Shown one piece after another: positions 37,971 to 47,431 of a stretch of DNA of 64,000 nucleotides. Source of the DNA: Desulfitobacterium dehalogenans ATCC 51507. Its GTDB lineage: Bacteria > Bacillota > Desulfitobacteriia > Desulfitobacteriales > Desulfitobacteriaceae. The DNA lies in NCBI RefSeq assembly GCF_000243155.2, contig NC_018017.1, forward strand, positions 3,410,001-3,474,000, read 5' to 3'. The notes beneath the pieces were generated by a model. That model made no database searches, was not told the origin of the DNA, and saw only the letters and a program-made list of their open reading frames with translations. Each line of letters begins with the position of its first letter. Position 1 is the stretch's first letter. Position numbers and translations under genes: made by a program.

Positions 37971-38702
37971 TCAACGGCCGATAACAGGCTTAGCAGCTGT
38001 AAAGTCGATATACCTTACCCCATTCTTAAAGGACTTATACCCCTCATCATTGATCAGGGTATAAAGGGACTTAAGTTTTTCTGTCCAGGCATCGGCCTTG
38101 CCTAAACGGACTTCCACTCCATCCGTCAAAAAAAGGATCATCTGTTGGATAGGATTAACGTAGATTTCTCCGATCCAAGGCTCTAACTCCTGAGGAGCTT
38201 GTCCTAGCAAAGTAAGGGCCGCCCTAAGTCCGGGGAGATCCAATTCCTGCCCGGGACCTGCTGTATCAGGAAGGGCCACCCCATTGATAACCGGATAGCT
38301 TTGCTCTGGCCATCCCTCCAGACGACGGAGATAAATCCCTTTGCCATCCACCTCAACTACCCCTGAGTTGACAAGCACCAGAGCTACAGGAGTACGCTCC
38401 TTGACCTCCAGAACCAAGCGGTTGGGGAACTTCTTTTTAAATTCTACCGACTCCACCAGAGGGTGAAGCAGAACCTTTTGTTCAAGCTGTCTTTGATCCA
38501 ACATAATAAGATTTTGTCCTGTTACATCCGTAGTCAAACGTTCAATTTCATTGAGAGGGATTTCTTTTAGCCCCTCAATGCTTATTGCTTCAATGTTAAA
38601 ATAGCTGGACTGTAAAAAAAAGCTTATCCCTACAACGGATAGTATAAGAAGTATTGAAATATAGAGAAAGGATGTAGTCGATTTCCTAGGCTCCATGGTC
38701 AC
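37971..38702 (-). CDS. ftsQ: Cell-division protein FtsQ/DivIB
   Basis: Bitopic divisome protein of 243 aa: short cytoplasmic tail, one membrane helix (about 11-30), then an external POTRA domain (FNIEAISIEGLKEIPLNEIERLT, VESVEFKKKFPNRLVLEVKERTPVALV) and a beta domain. It links FtsL/FtsB-type proteins to the synthase complex. It follows murA by about 80 bp, as in many Firmicutes. Confidence 0.93.
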   Translation of the reverse strand: MTMEPRKSTTSFLYISILLILSVVGISFFLQSSYFNIEAISIEGLKEIPLNEIERLTTDVTGQNLIMLDQRQLEQKVLLHPLVESVEFKKKFPNRLVLEVKERTPVALVLVNSGVVEVDGKGIYLRRLEGWPEQSYPVINGVALPDTAGPGQELDLPGLRAALTLLGQAPQELEPWIGEIYVNPIQQMILFLTDGVEVRLGKADAWTEKLKSLYTLINDEGYKSFKNGVRYIDFTAAKPVIGR

Positions 38703-38779
38703 GCCCCCCAGCTCTCAGTATATCGAATACCATCCTCTCTGTCATGTCTTTCTTTTCAAAAGCCCTTGATTTCAACACT

Positions 38780-40039
38780 CTAGGATTTAACCCGCTTTAG
38801 CTTGGCACCCACACTGCGGTATTTTTCCTCCAGATTATCGTAGCCACGATCTATATGCCCTACTTTTTCCAGCACAGTTGCTTCTTCCGCAGCTAAGGCC
38901 GCCAGGAAAAGAGCAGCTCCCGCCCGCAGGTCCGTAGCCTCAACAAAAGCGCCCTCCAGACTTTCCACACCGCGGATAATAGCCGTTCTCCCCTCCACAG
39001 TAATTTGGGCTCCCATGCGGCGAAGTTCATCCACATGCTGAAAACGGTTTTCAAAGATGGTTTCAGTAATAACGCTGGTTCCCTCAGCCGTAGAGAGCAG
39101 CGCCATGAATTGAGGCTGCATATCCGTTGGAAAACCGGGATGAGGCATGGTTTTGCAATCCACTCCCTTAATTCTCCTATTGCCCTTGACCCGAATAGTG
39201 TCATCCCCAATGATGATCTCCGCTCCTGCTTGAAGGAGTTTAGCCGTCACAGGTTCCAAATGCTCAGGAATCACATTGCTGATTTCAATATCCCCTTGGG
39301 TCATGACAGCGGCTACCATATGGGTTCCCGCTTCGATCCGGTCGGGTATCACCGTATGCTCCACAGGATAGAGCTTGCTCACTCCCTCGATGCGCAGGAC
39401 ATCCATTCCTGCACCGCGGATTTTCGCCCCCATCTTGTTAAGGAAATTCTGAAGATCGATAATCTCCGGTTCCCTGGCTGCATTATAGATGGTGGTGGTT
39501 CCTTTGGCAAGGACAGCTGTCATCATGAGATTTTCTGTGGCTCCTACACTGGGGAGATCCAAATAGATTTTAGCCCCTTTGAGCTGATCCGCCCAAGCCT
39601 CGATATAGCCATGCTTTTCCTTGACCTTGACACCCAATTCCTGCAGTCCTTTGATATGTTGATCCATGGGCCGTGAGCCAATGGCACATCCACCCGGTTT
39701 GGATATCCGCACCCGGCCGTTACGAGCCAGGATGGGACCTAGGATGAGATTGGAGGCTCTCATTTGACGCATAAGCCCTTCATCCACTTCACAGCGGGCC
39801 AGGTCTGAAGCATCTACAAGTAAGGCTTCTTGCTGAGCATCCACACGAGCACCTAGGTATTCAAGCACTTCGATCATATTCCCGATATCTGCTAAATGGG
39901 GAATGTCCAATAAAGTGGTCTTTCCCGAAACCAGCAAAGAAGCTGCCAATAAAGGTAGGGATGCGTTTTTAGCTCCACTATTGCGCAGTCTACCTTCCAA
40001 CCGTTGTTTTCCGGTAATGACATACCGATCCATCGCCAT
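38780..40039 (-). CDS. murA: UDP-N-acetylglucosamine 1-carboxyvinyltransferase
   Basis: First committed step of peptidoglycan synthesis (419 aa): transfers enolpyruvate from PEP to UDP-GlcNAc. The active-site Cys, the fosfomycin target, is in PGGCAIGSRPMDQH near residue 117. Other motifs: NSGAKNASLPLLAASLL, DRIEAGTHMVAA, HPGFPTDMQPQ and RAGAALFLAALAA. Start ATG 40039; an ATG two codons later is equally possible. Between murB and ftsQ. Confidence 0.97.
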   Translation of the reverse strand: MAMDRYVITGKQRLEGRLRNSGAKNASLPLLAASLLVSGKTTLLDIPHLADIGNMIEVLEYLGARVDAQQEALLVDASDLARCEVDEGLMRQMRASNLILGPILARNGRVRISKPGGCAIGSRPMDQHIKGLQELGVKVKEKHGYIEAWADQLKGAKIYLDLPSVGATENLMMTAVLAKGTTTIYNAAREPEIIDLQNFLNKMGAKIRGAGMDVLRIEGVSKLYPVEHTVIPDRIEAGTHMVAAVMTQGDIEISNVIPEHLEPVTAKLLQAGAEIIIGDDTIRVKGNRRIKGVDCKTMPHPGFPTDMQPQFMALLSTAEGTSVITETIFENRFQHVDELRRMGAQITVEGRTAIIRGVESLEGAFVEATDLRAGAALFLAALAAEEATVLEKVGHIDRGYDNLEEKYRSVGAKLKRVKS

Positions 40040-40055
40040 GAAAGATTCCTCCCTC

Positions 40056-40937
40056 TTAGCTGGGTGGGATATACCGCACCTCAGTCTTTAACTCAACGCC
40101 GAATTGATGATGAACATCCTTTTGAATCTCTCGTATCAAGGCTAATACATCGTGGGCTGTAGCATCTCCTTGGTTCACTATAAAATTCCCATGCTTTAAG
40201 GATACCTGAGCCCCACCTAATCTCTTTCCCTTCCAACCGGCTTTCTCGATTAAACGTCCAGCCGAATCTCCGGGAGGATTCCGAAACACACTTCCTGCAT
40301 TGGGCAGTTCTAAGGGCTGGGCAGCTTTTCGCTTAGCCAGGTTCTCACTCATAGTTGCCTGAATCACATCCGGATCTCCGGATTTTAGGCAAAAAATCCC
40401 CTCCAGGATGATGACCTGGTCCCGTAAGGAACACTCTCTATAGCCGAACTGTATCTCTTGTTTAGCAAGTCGCTGCAATTCTCCCTGTGGAGTGAGAATT
40501 TTGACCTCCTCCAGGATATCCTGGATGCTTCCTCCATGAGCTCCTGCATTCATAACGACAGCTCCACCCACTGTGCCCGGAATTCCCCGGGCAAACTCCA
40601 ATCCGGTCAAGCCGCGATCCGCAGCTTCTTGAGATAGCCGGGCCAAAGAGTATCCCGCCCCCACTCTGACTCGTTCAGAGTCCCATGCGGACTGAGCTAG
40701 GCCCGTGCTAATCACTGTTACCCCGGTTAATCCTTCATCCGGAAACAGAACATTGGAGCCCCGGCCAAATAAACGAAAAGGTATTCCTTGTTCCTGACAT
40801 TTAAGCCAAATCTCCCTGAGCTCTTCCTCATTTTCCGGCCAACAGACGGTTTCAGCCAACCCCCCTATCCGCCAGGTATTCAATTTCTTCAGAGGGTACC
40901 GGTGCTCGACCTGTCCACTCATCCCTTGCCATATCAT
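40056..40937 (-). CDS. murB: UDP-N-acetylenolpyruvoylglucosamine reductase
   Basis: FAD enzyme that reduces the MurA product to UDP-MurNAc (about 290 aa). Motifs: LNTWRIGGLAE (FAD domain), RLFGRGSNVLFPDEG, LEFARGIPGTVGGAVVMNAGAHG, FGYRECSLRD and LPNAGSVFRNPPGDSAGRLIE with the proton-donor Ser. The 5' end overlaps orf274 by 71-86 bp depending on whether ATG 40937 or 40922 is used. This is a real overlap, since the first ~15 residues are needed for the family fold. Confidence 0.96.
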   Translation of the reverse strand: MIWQGMSGQVEHRYPLKKLNTWRIGGLAETVCWPENEEELREIWLKCQEQGIPFRLFGRGSNVLFPDEGLTGVTVISTGLAQSAWDSERVRVGAGYSLARLSQEAADRGLTGLEFARGIPGTVGGAVVMNAGAHGGSIQDILEEVKILTPQGELQRLAKQEIQFGYRECSLRDQVIILEGIFCLKSGDPDVIQATMSENLAKRKAAQPLELPNAGSVFRNPPGDSAGRLIEKAGWKGKRLGGAQVSLKHGNFIVNQGDATAHDVLALIREIQKDVHHQFGVELKTEVRYIPPS

Positions 40938-41676
40938 TGGTATACCACCTTATGTTCATCATATCATAGGCACGCCGAATACTTCTCCAGGGAACCCCGA
41001 GTTGGAGTGCTTGAAGCATTACTGTATACACAGCATCATCCAGAGCTTTATCCGCACAAGGGGTAATTTCCCCCAGATACTCGAATCGGTCTTTATCGGA
41101 ATAGAACTCCACCTGATCCCCCTGACGAACCCAACAGCTTTCGGCTAGAACCAGCTTCGGGCGGCGCCCAAACATCTCATGGCCCCAACACTCTGTAAAC
41201 CAGCTTTCAGGGATGATCCAATGAAGGCCGTTATTGATGCGAGCCTCCCATTGACCTTCCTTGGTCTGCCACAATAATGAAGGCTCAAACCCGGCACAGT
41301 CTAATATTCTCCACAAAAAAGGTTCATTATCACCTAACTTTGGATTCACCGGAAGTACAATTTCTTCTTCCCAATACCTATGTAGGAATTCTGTAAGCTC
41401 CGTTTGGATAAGTCCCCGGGAGAGGCCCCATTGTCGGTAAGGATCCTCCTGAGGGATACCAGGCCAATAGAAAATTTCTGTGGGTCCCACATCGGATACA
41501 TCATACAGTTCCTCCTCCAGACCCGGGATTGTTCTATCTGCCCAATCAACTATGGCTTCAGGTGATGTTTCTCTGACTATAACATCTCTATGTAGGACAT
41601 TCAACAGAGAAAGAATTCCTTGCCATCCATCCCTATTTTGGGGAACGAGAAGTAATATTTTCCGCTTTGGCCACAA
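40852..41676 (-). CDS. Uncharacterised 274-aa protein in the murC position
   Basis: I do not recognise this family. TTG 41676 follows GGGAGTGGG. The protein begins MWPKRKILLLVPQNRDGWQG, has no membrane span or signal, and is rich in Trp (about 15). It lacks the Mur-ligase P-loop GTNGKTT, so it is not MurC although murC usually sits between murG and murB in Firmicutes. Its 3' end overlaps murB in another frame. Codon use looks like its neighbours. The N-terminal beta-strand-like start could suggest a Rossmann-like fold, which is guesswork. Confidence 0.75.
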   Translation of the reverse strand: MWPKRKILLLVPQNRDGWQGILSLLNVLHRDVIVRETSPEAIVDWADRTIPGLEEELYDVSDVGPTEIFYWPGIPQEDPYRQWGLSRGLIQTELTEFLHRYWEEEIVLPVNPKLGDNEPFLWRILDCAGFEPSLLWQTKEGQWEARINNGLHWIIPESWFTECWGHEMFGRRPKLVLAESCWVRQGDQVEFYSDKDRFEYLGEITPCADKALDDAVYTVMLQALQLGVPWRSIRRAYDMMNIRWYTNDMARDEWTGRAPVPSEEIEYLADRGVG

Positions 41677-41748
41677 AGCAAACCCACTCCCTTCTTTCTG
41701 ACTGTCATATGTTATGCAGCCCAGTCAGAAGGTGTGAAAGGGAGAGGA

Positions 41749-42858
41749 TTATTTCCATGCCGTATCCATGCAGACTTTGACGATCTTATTGAGTGCATCA
41801 GGCTGGCCCAGACCCTGTGCAGCCTGAGCCATCTTTTGCAGCTTTTCAGGCTTTTCAGTAAGTTCTTTTACCAACGCCCAGAGCTTTTCACCGGTTAAAT
41901 CTTTATCCAGAATAACACGGGCGGCGCCCTCTTTCTCTAAAGCCCGGGCATTAAACTCCTGATGGTTTTCAGCTGCAAAAGGATAAGGTATAAGAAGCCC
42001 CGGTTTACCTGCCACCATGATCTCAGCTAAGGTCGTTGCACCGGCTCGCCCCACAAACAGATCGGCACAAGCCAACGCTTCAGGCATATCTTTCAGGTAT
42101 TCAAGCACCCGCCAATTTTCTCTTTGCCACTGAATCCCCTGGGCCTTTAAACTCTCCAGGGTTTCCTGATAGGTAGCCTTGCCGGTGGCCCAAATTACTT
42201 GGACATCTCTTCTGCCTGCCAAATGCTTAAGCACTGTAGGCATGGCTTGATTGATACTGCGGGCACCCCGGCTTCCCCCTGTTACAAGGAGAGTCAAACA
42301 ATCTGAGCGCAATCCTAAACATTCCGCCCCCTTCTTCCGGGATAGTCTCCCTATCTCAGGACGAACCGGCAAGCCCGTCAAAATCAACTTCTGACCTACG
42401 CCAAAATGAGCAATGCTCTCCGGAAAGGTTACCATGACTTTACGCACAAAACGGGTAAGAATTTTGTTGGTAACTCCTGGAAGGGCGTTCTGCTCATGAA
42501 GCAATGTCGGAATCCCAAATAAGGCCGCTGTCAAAACCACCGGCCCCGATACATATCCTCCCGTTCCTACCACAAGATCCGGTTTGAACTTTTTGAGAAT
42601 TTGTTTGGTCTCCCACAGAGCTTTGAAGCTCTTTCCCCCGACCTTGAGGGTCTCCAGGCTGAGTTTGCGGGGGAGCCCTTGTCCGGAAACCCCTGCAAAT
42701 TCAATACCGGCTTCAGGAACCAGGCGCGCTTCCATCCCTTCCCGAGTACCTATGTAAAGAATTTCAGCATCCGGTTGGTGGGCGAGAATCCCCTTGGCGA
42801 TGGCAAGAGCCGGATAGATATGGCCCCCCGTTCCTCCACCTGTTACAATCACGCGCAT
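41749..42858 (-). CDS. murG: UDP-GlcNAc: lipid-I transferase MurG
   Basis: Membrane-associated GT-B transferase making lipid II (369 aa). N-terminal G-loop GGGTGGHIYPALAIAKG, second G-loop TGGYVSGPVVLTAALF, HEQNALPGVTNK, VTGGSRGARSINQ and the C-terminal RAGATTLAEIMVAGKPGLLIPYPFAAENHQ are all present. It is normally adjacent to ftsW; here 1 kb of repeats separates them. Confidence 0.97.
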   Translation of the reverse strand: MRVIVTGGGTGGHIYPALAIAKGILAHQPDAEILYIGTREGMEARLVPEAGIEFAGVSGQGLPRKLSLETLKVGGKSFKALWETKQILKKFKPDLVVGTGGYVSGPVVLTAALFGIPTLLHEQNALPGVTNKILTRFVRKVMVTFPESIAHFGVGQKLILTGLPVRPEIGRLSRKKGAECLGLRSDCLTLLVTGGSRGARSINQAMPTVLKHLAGRRDVQVIWATGKATYQETLESLKAQGIQWQRENWRVLEYLKDMPEALACADLFVGRAGATTLAEIMVAGKPGLLIPYPFAAENHQEFNARALEKEGAARVILDKDLTGEKLWALVKELTEKPEKLQKMAQAAQGLGQPDALNKIVKVCMDTAWK

Positions 42859-42945
42859 GGAAGTCCGCTCCCTTCGTCTTTGGTGAGTTTATCTGGATTG
42901 CTTAAGTGTTTTTCGCGGTGTTTTATTAGCCTGTTTTGGGTATTA

Positions 42946-42985
42946 CTTTCGTATTTCAGGCATTTCTTTCGTTTTTCAGGCATTG
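42946..42985. repeat. Short tandem repeat upstream of murG
   Basis: Two imperfect 20 bp units, TTTCGTATTTCAGGCATTTC and TTTCGTTTTTCAGGCATTGC, lie head to tail within the intergenic repeat region. Confidence 0.5.
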
Positions 42986-43000
42986 CTTTGAAGTGATGGT

Positions 43001-43241
43001 CTCCAGGATTTTGCTTTACGCAGTCACTCTATAAGCTGCGCGGACCAATCTAATCGCTCAAGACCTCCGCTCCGTCGGGTGCCCAGCCAATTCGCTCCTC
43101 GAAAGCACTGCTTTCGCACTTGTTCTCAATGGCTGGTTGGAAACGTCCTGTTTCCAACCCGACTCCGCTGCAGTCTTTTCGCGAAGATTGGTTTCCGCTT
43201 GCTTTGAAGGCGTTCCCTGCTGTCTAGCAAAATCCTTGGGT
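43001..43241 (-). repeat. Structured intergenic repeat, copy B
   Basis: Terminal inverted repeats CTCCAGGATTTTGCTTTACG (43001-43020) and AGCAAAATCCTTGG (43226-43239). Central hairpin GGTTGGAAAC-gtcct-GTTTCCAACC (43135-43159). Neighbouring helix AGCCA/TGGCT (43085-43089 with 43130-43134). An extra hairpin CGAAAGCA/TGCTTTCG (43100-43116) is inserted in the loop, as in copy D. Confidence 0.8.
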
Positions 43242-43301
43242 CTCACTTATAAGTATATGTGTAGGCGTGCTTCTTGAGACTCTCCCCAGCCGGTCTCATC
43301 T

Positions 43302-43523
43302 GCGAAGCGAGTTGCGATTACAATAAGCGAGGTTTTTACGGGAGCAGTCAGCAAACTTGGGCTGAACTGCACCCCAGACTGCGGGACGGGTCACAGGGAC
43401 GTGACCCGCCGCCTACAGAGCAGGAGCGATTTAGGCGGGCATCCCGCTACATGCAAAAAGCAGTTGAGCCCTTGGTTTGCTCTGCGACCGTAACCCCGAG
43501 CGTCTGTAACGCAACTCCCTTGC
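43302..43523 (+). repeat. Structured intergenic repeat, copy C1
   Basis: Ends GAGTTGCGATTACA and TGTAACGCAACTC pair. Hairpin CGGGTCAC-agggac-GTGACCCG (43387-43408), then helix CCGCCT/AGGCGG (43409-43414 with 43433-43438) around a loop containing GAGCAGGAGCGATTT. The flanks AAGCGAGGTTTTTACGGGAG and CCGTAACCCCGAGCG also pair. Copy C2 follows 278 bp on. Confidence 0.8.
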
Positions 43524-43579
43524 ACAACTTCCAGCGAAGCCCTACTCAGCAAGACCCCACTCCCCAGCCACCTTATCCT

Positions 43580-43803
43580 GCGAAGCGAGTTGCGATTACA
43601 GTAAGCGAGGTTTTTACGGGAGCAGTCAGCAAACTTGGGCTGAACTGCACCCCAGACTGCGGGACGGGTCACAGGGACGTGACCCGCCGCCTACAGAGCA
43701 GGAGCGATTTAGGCGGGCATCCCGCCACATGCAAAAAGCAGTTGAGCCCTTAGTTTGCTCTGCGAACGTAATTTCCGAGCGTCTGTAACGCAACTCCCTT
43801 GCA
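43580..43803 (+). repeat. Structured intergenic repeat, copy C2
   Basis: Nearly identical to C1 and in tandem with it. Hairpin 43665-43686; helix CCGCCT/AGGCGG at 43687-43692 and 43711-43716. The few differences from C1 lie in the 3' third (for example GCGACCGTAACCCC versus GCGAACGTAATTTC). Confidence 0.8.
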
Positions 43804-43858
43804 CAATTTCTTGCAAAGCCCCTCTTACACAAACTCTGCAAACCTGCCCAAAGCGACC

Positions 43859-44953
43859 CTACCGCGACTCCCGCGAAATATTCAAAAGCACCCCCACCCC
43901 CAGCATGGTAAAGACCAGGGACGTCCCTCCATAGCTCAGGAAGGGTAGGGTTATTCCCGTAACAGGAAGCACTCCGCTGACAACACCCATATTAATCATA
44001 GCCTGTATGCACACCATCCCCGTAAGCCCCACCGCCAGAAAGCCAGTGAAGGCATCCGGCGCCCCCATAGCCACTCGGAAGCCTCGCCAGGCCAGTAGAA
44101 AAAAAAGCAGAATCACGATGGTGGCTCCTACAAAGCCCAGTTCCTCCCCGATCATAGCGAAGATAAAATCCGTGTGATTCTCCGGGAGATAGAGAAATTT
44201 CTGTTTGCTTTGCCCAAGACCTAAGCCAAAAAGCCCACCCGGCCCCAGAGCGAGCAAGGCCTGAATCGTTTGATATCCCTTCCCCGAGGGGTCCACCCAA
44301 GGATCCAGAAAGGCGAAGATGCGATTCATCCGATAGGGTTCCGCTGCAATAGCGGCAACAACCAAACCCACACCAGAGCATCCTAAAGCAATAATATGGC
44401 TTGCTCTGGCACCTGCGGCAATGAGCATAAAGAAAGTCGTCCCGGCGATAACAAGGGTTGTTCCCAAATCAGGCTGGAGCATAATCAGCCCCGCTACAAG
44501 GCCTAAAAGCCCCAACACGGGAAGCAGACCACGCCGAAAGGACTTAATCTTATGAGGATCAATAGCTAATATGCTGGCCATGACCAAAACCATGGCCAGT
44601 TTAATCACTTCAGAAGGCTGAATGGATAAAGGTCCAAGACCAATCCAGCGGTCAGCACCATTTACTCTACGCCCGATCCCGGGAATTTTAACCATAATCA
44701 ATAAGACAATGGCGATAAGAAGGGCAGGCTTTGCCCAGCGGCGCAAAAGGTTCAAATCCAGGTTCATGGCCAGAACCATCGCCACTAATCCGAAGACAAC
44801 CCACATCACCTCCATTTTCAGAAAGTGATAGGGATCGTCATACATCACATATCCTTTAACGGCGCTGGAACTGTACACCATTACGATTCCTATCGTAAGG
44901 AGCGCCAGGATTGCTCCGAGTAAGACCAGATCAGGGCGACGGCGTCTTGGCAT
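43859..44953 (-). CDS. ftsW: SEDS-family peptidoglycan glycosyltransferase FtsW/SpoVE
   Basis: Polytopic membrane glycosyltransferase of 364 aa with about ten membrane segments; polymerises lipid II together with a class B PBP. Family motifs are IGRRVNGADRWIGLGPLSIQPSEVIK region, MLQPDLGTTLVIAG with the catalytic Asp, PENHTDFIFAMIGEELGFVG and ITLPFLSYGGTSLV. In Bacillus the gene between murD and murG is spoVE; no other SEDS gene lies in the window, so it could serve division, sporulation or both. Partner PBP is probably the spoVD-like protein. Confidence 0.95.
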   Translation of the reverse strand: MPRRRRPDLVLLGAILALLTIGIVMVYSSSAVKGYVMYDDPYHFLKMEVMWVVFGLVAMVLAMNLDLNLLRRWAKPALLIAIVLLIMVKIPGIGRRVNGADRWIGLGPLSIQPSEVIKLAMVLVMASILAIDPHKIKSFRRGLLPVLGLLGLVAGLIMLQPDLGTTLVIAGTTFFMLIAAGARASHIIALGCSGVGLVVAAIAAEPYRMNRIFAFLDPWVDPSGKGYQTIQALLALGPGGLFGLGLGQSKQKFLYLPENHTDFIFAMIGEELGFVGATIVILLFFLLAWRGFRVAMGAPDAFTGFLAVGLTGMVCIQAMINMGVVSGVLPVTGITLPFLSYGGTSLVFTMLGVGVLLNISRESR

Positions 44954-44976
44954 TGTCTAGTTCCCCCTTTGAAAAT

Positions 44977-46341
44977 TTAAATGGGTTCCCTATAATGCCT
45001 ACGCACTAACTCCTTAAAGAATTCCCCTCTTTCTTCATAACTCTTAAACATATCCCAACTTGTACAAGCCGGCGAGAGGAGAACCACATCCCCAGGCTCC
45101 CCTTCAGCAATAGCAAGCTCCACAGCCTCTTCAAAGGTCTTAGCCCGTATGTAATCCTGAATTCCTACATCTTTGGCCGCTTCCTCCATCTCTACCGCCG
45201 CCGATCCGACAAGTACAAGGCTTTTCACCTGTTTCTTAACCGTTCTCATAAAATCATGGAAATCCAGGCCTTTGTTTTTACCTCCGGCAATGAGAATGAT
45301 CGGTTCCTCAAAGGCATATAAGGCCTTCTCCGCTGCGTCAGGATTGGTTCCTTTCGAGTCGTTAATAAAAAGTATCCCCTCATAGGTCCCTACCACTTCC
45401 TGGCGGTGCTCAACCCCTTTAAACTCCCGTAAACCTTCAGAGATTTCCTCCCAAGAAAGTCCCAGCTCCCTTACAGCAGCGATAGAAGCCATAATATTTT
45501 CCAAATTATGATTACCCCTTAACTGGAGTTCACCCCGACTGATGATGGGAGTGATTCCCCCCCCTTCAGCGAGAACGATCTCATCCCCTCGAACTCCATA
45601 TCCCTCTTCCAAAAGGGAAGTGGGACTAAAGAAGACCACCCTGGCTTTTAAATGAGGAGCCAGTTCACGAACCTTGTCATCATCCCAATTTAAAATGGCA
45701 CAATCTGATTGTCTCTGATTCTCAAATATCCGGGTTTTGGCTGCCAGATAATTCTCTAAGGTTCCATGGCGATCCAAATGGTCAGGGGTAACATTGAGGA
45801 GAATCCCCACGTTCATACGAAGACTGTCCACCAGTTCCAACTGAAAACTGGAAAGTTCAGCAACAATAATACCTTCCTCACCCAGTTCCTCTACCTGATC
45901 GCTTAAGGCAACACCGATATTGCCGGCGACCAGAGTGGGTTTTCCAGTCCGTTTGGCCAGTTCTCCAATCAATGTCGTGGTGGTGGTTTTCCCATTGGTT
46001 CCCGTCACCCCGATCTTGAAAGCCGGGTGATCCCTCAGGGCAAGCTCCACTTCACTCCAAATCAAAGCACCTTGAGCAATCCCTTCTTGAATAAAAGGAA
46101 GTTTTGGGGACACTCCTGGTGAGAGGACAATCACTTCAGCTTCTACTTCATGCCATTGAGGGATATGACCCAAAACAAGTTGTCCATCCTGCAAGCCCAA
46201 TTCTGAGATGCCGCTGAGTTGGCCCGGCTCCTGTTGATCTGTCAAGGTGACTCGTGCGCCTAGGGCCTTCAGCCTTTTAACCGCCGCTAATCCACTTCTT
46301 CCAGCACCAACCACAAGTACTTTTTTTTCTTTCAAATTCAT
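44977..46341 (-). CDS. murD: UDP-MurNAc-L-alanine:D-glutamate ligase
   Basis: Mur ligase adding D-Glu (454 aa). N-terminal Rossmann-like GAGRSGLAAVKRL, P-loop GVTGTNGKTTTTTLIGEL, carbamylated-Lys region and NVTPDHLDRHGTLENY, and C-terminal NDSKGTNPDAAEKAL and LLSPACTSWDMF. Cytoplasmic. Between mraY and ftsW. Confidence 0.97.
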   Translation of the reverse strand: MNLKEKKVLVVGAGRSGLAAVKRLKALGARVTLTDQQEPGQLSGISELGLQDGQLVLGHIPQWHEVEAEVIVLSPGVSPKLPFIQEGIAQGALIWSEVELALRDHPAFKIGVTGTNGKTTTTTLIGELAKRTGKPTLVAGNIGVALSDQVEELGEEGIIVAELSSFQLELVDSLRMNVGILLNVTPDHLDRHGTLENYLAAKTRIFENQRQSDCAILNWDDDKVRELAPHLKARVVFFSPTSLLEEGYGVRGDEIVLAEGGGITPIISRGELQLRGNHNLENIMASIAAVRELGLSWEEISEGLREFKGVEHRQEVVGTYEGILFINDSKGTNPDAAEKALYAFEEPIILIAGGKNKGLDFHDFMRTVKKQVKSLVLVGSAAVEMEEAAKDVGIQDYIRAKTFEEAVELAIAEGEPGDVVLLSPACTSWDMFKSYEERGEFFKELVRRHYREPI

Positions 46342-46401
46342 TCTTTCACCTTCTTGGAAAAGTCATAGGGATTATGCATCGCGGTATAATAGCCGGTGCT
46401 C

Positions 46402-47409
46402 CTAGAACATTCCAGCCATATAGGCTATTACCCCAAGGACACCGCAAAGAATAGAGGCCAGCCAAAAAACCATGACGACCTTCCGCTCACTCCAACCGCC
46501 CAGTTCAAAATGGTGATGCAATGGGCTCATGCGGAAGATTCGCTTACCCGTGGTCTGATAGGAAATGACCTGTAAGATCACGGAAATCGCCTCAACCACA
46601 TAAACCCCGCCAATAACCAAGAGAATAAGCTCAGTCTTGGTTAGCACAGCTAATCCGACTAACGCTCCCCCCAAGGCCAAGGAGCCCGTATCACCCATAA
46701 AGACCCGGGCCGGATTTTTATTAAAACGAAGAAAGCCCAGACAACCCCCGACTACAGCTGCCGCAAAGACAGCAAGATCGGATTCATAGGCTAATATAGC
46801 CACTCTTCCCCCTTGGGAAGCTGCCAGCCAAGCGATACCGATATAGCTTAGCATACTGAATGTCGTAGCACCTGCCGCTAAACCGTCCAGTCCATCCGTC
46901 AGATTAACGGCATTGGTAATCCCCACGATAATGAAAGCGACAAAGGGATAGTATAACAAACCTAATTCCAAGTGAATCGAGGTAAAGGGAATAACAAGAT
47001 CAGTCCCTCGCCCCAGGAAGCGATTGGCTGCCCAGGTCAAGAGAAAAGCCAAGGCGATTTGGCCAATTAACTTTTGGTATGCTCTCAGCCCTAAGGAGCG
47101 GTGCATCACCACTTTGATAAAATCATCGATAAAACCGATAAGACCATATCCCAGCATGGCACTAATCACCATGACCATTTCCAGAGACGTGGGTTTTTCC
47201 GCCATGACCAGAGCACTAACCACAATTCCCACTAAAAAGATAATGCCACCCATGGTGGGAGTTCCAGCCTTAGCTAAATGCCGCTTGGGGCCTTCCTCAC
47301 GTATAGTTTGGCCAAATTTCAACACCCGTAAAACGGGAATCATCAATGGTCCAAGTATTAAAGTGATAATCAGCGCTAAAGCAGCAGCCAAAAATATGCG
47401 TTCTGACAT
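46402..47409 (-). CDS. mraY: Phospho-N-acetylmuramoyl-pentapeptide transferase
   Basis: Integral membrane enzyme that makes lipid I (335 aa, ten membrane helices). Signature segments are [26 protein letters not shown] with the acidic pair, [15 protein letters not shown] and [14 protein letters not shown], plus [15 protein letters not shown] with the His cluster. Follows murF by 22 bp. Confidence 0.97.
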   Translation of the reverse strand: MSERIFLAAALALIITLILGPLMIPVLRVLKFGQTIREEGPKRHLAKAGTPTMGGIIFLVGIVVSALVMAEKPTSLEMVMVISAMLGYGLIGFIDDFIKVVMHRSLGLRAYQKLIGQIALAFLLTWAANRFLGRGTDLVIPFTSIHLELGLLYYPFVAFIIVGITNAVNLTDGLDGLAAGATTFSMLSYIGIAWLAASQGGRVAILAYESDLAVFAAAVVGGCLGFLRFNKNPARVFMGDTGSLALGGALVGLAVLTKTELILLVIGGVYVVEAISVILQVISYQTTGKRIFRMSPLHHHFELGGWSERKVVMVFWLASILCGVLGVIAYMAGMF

Positions 47410-47431
47410 GGATTAATTCCTTCCTTTACTC

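Noticed and set aside
43274-43753. 159-codon plus-strand ORF in the repeat region
   Set aside because: It runs through both C copies and their hairpins, has no SD and has the composition of noncoding repeat.
43302-43803. Repeat pair C1/C2 as a CRISPR array
   Set aside because: Units are over 220 bp with no short spacer pattern, and there are no cas genes.
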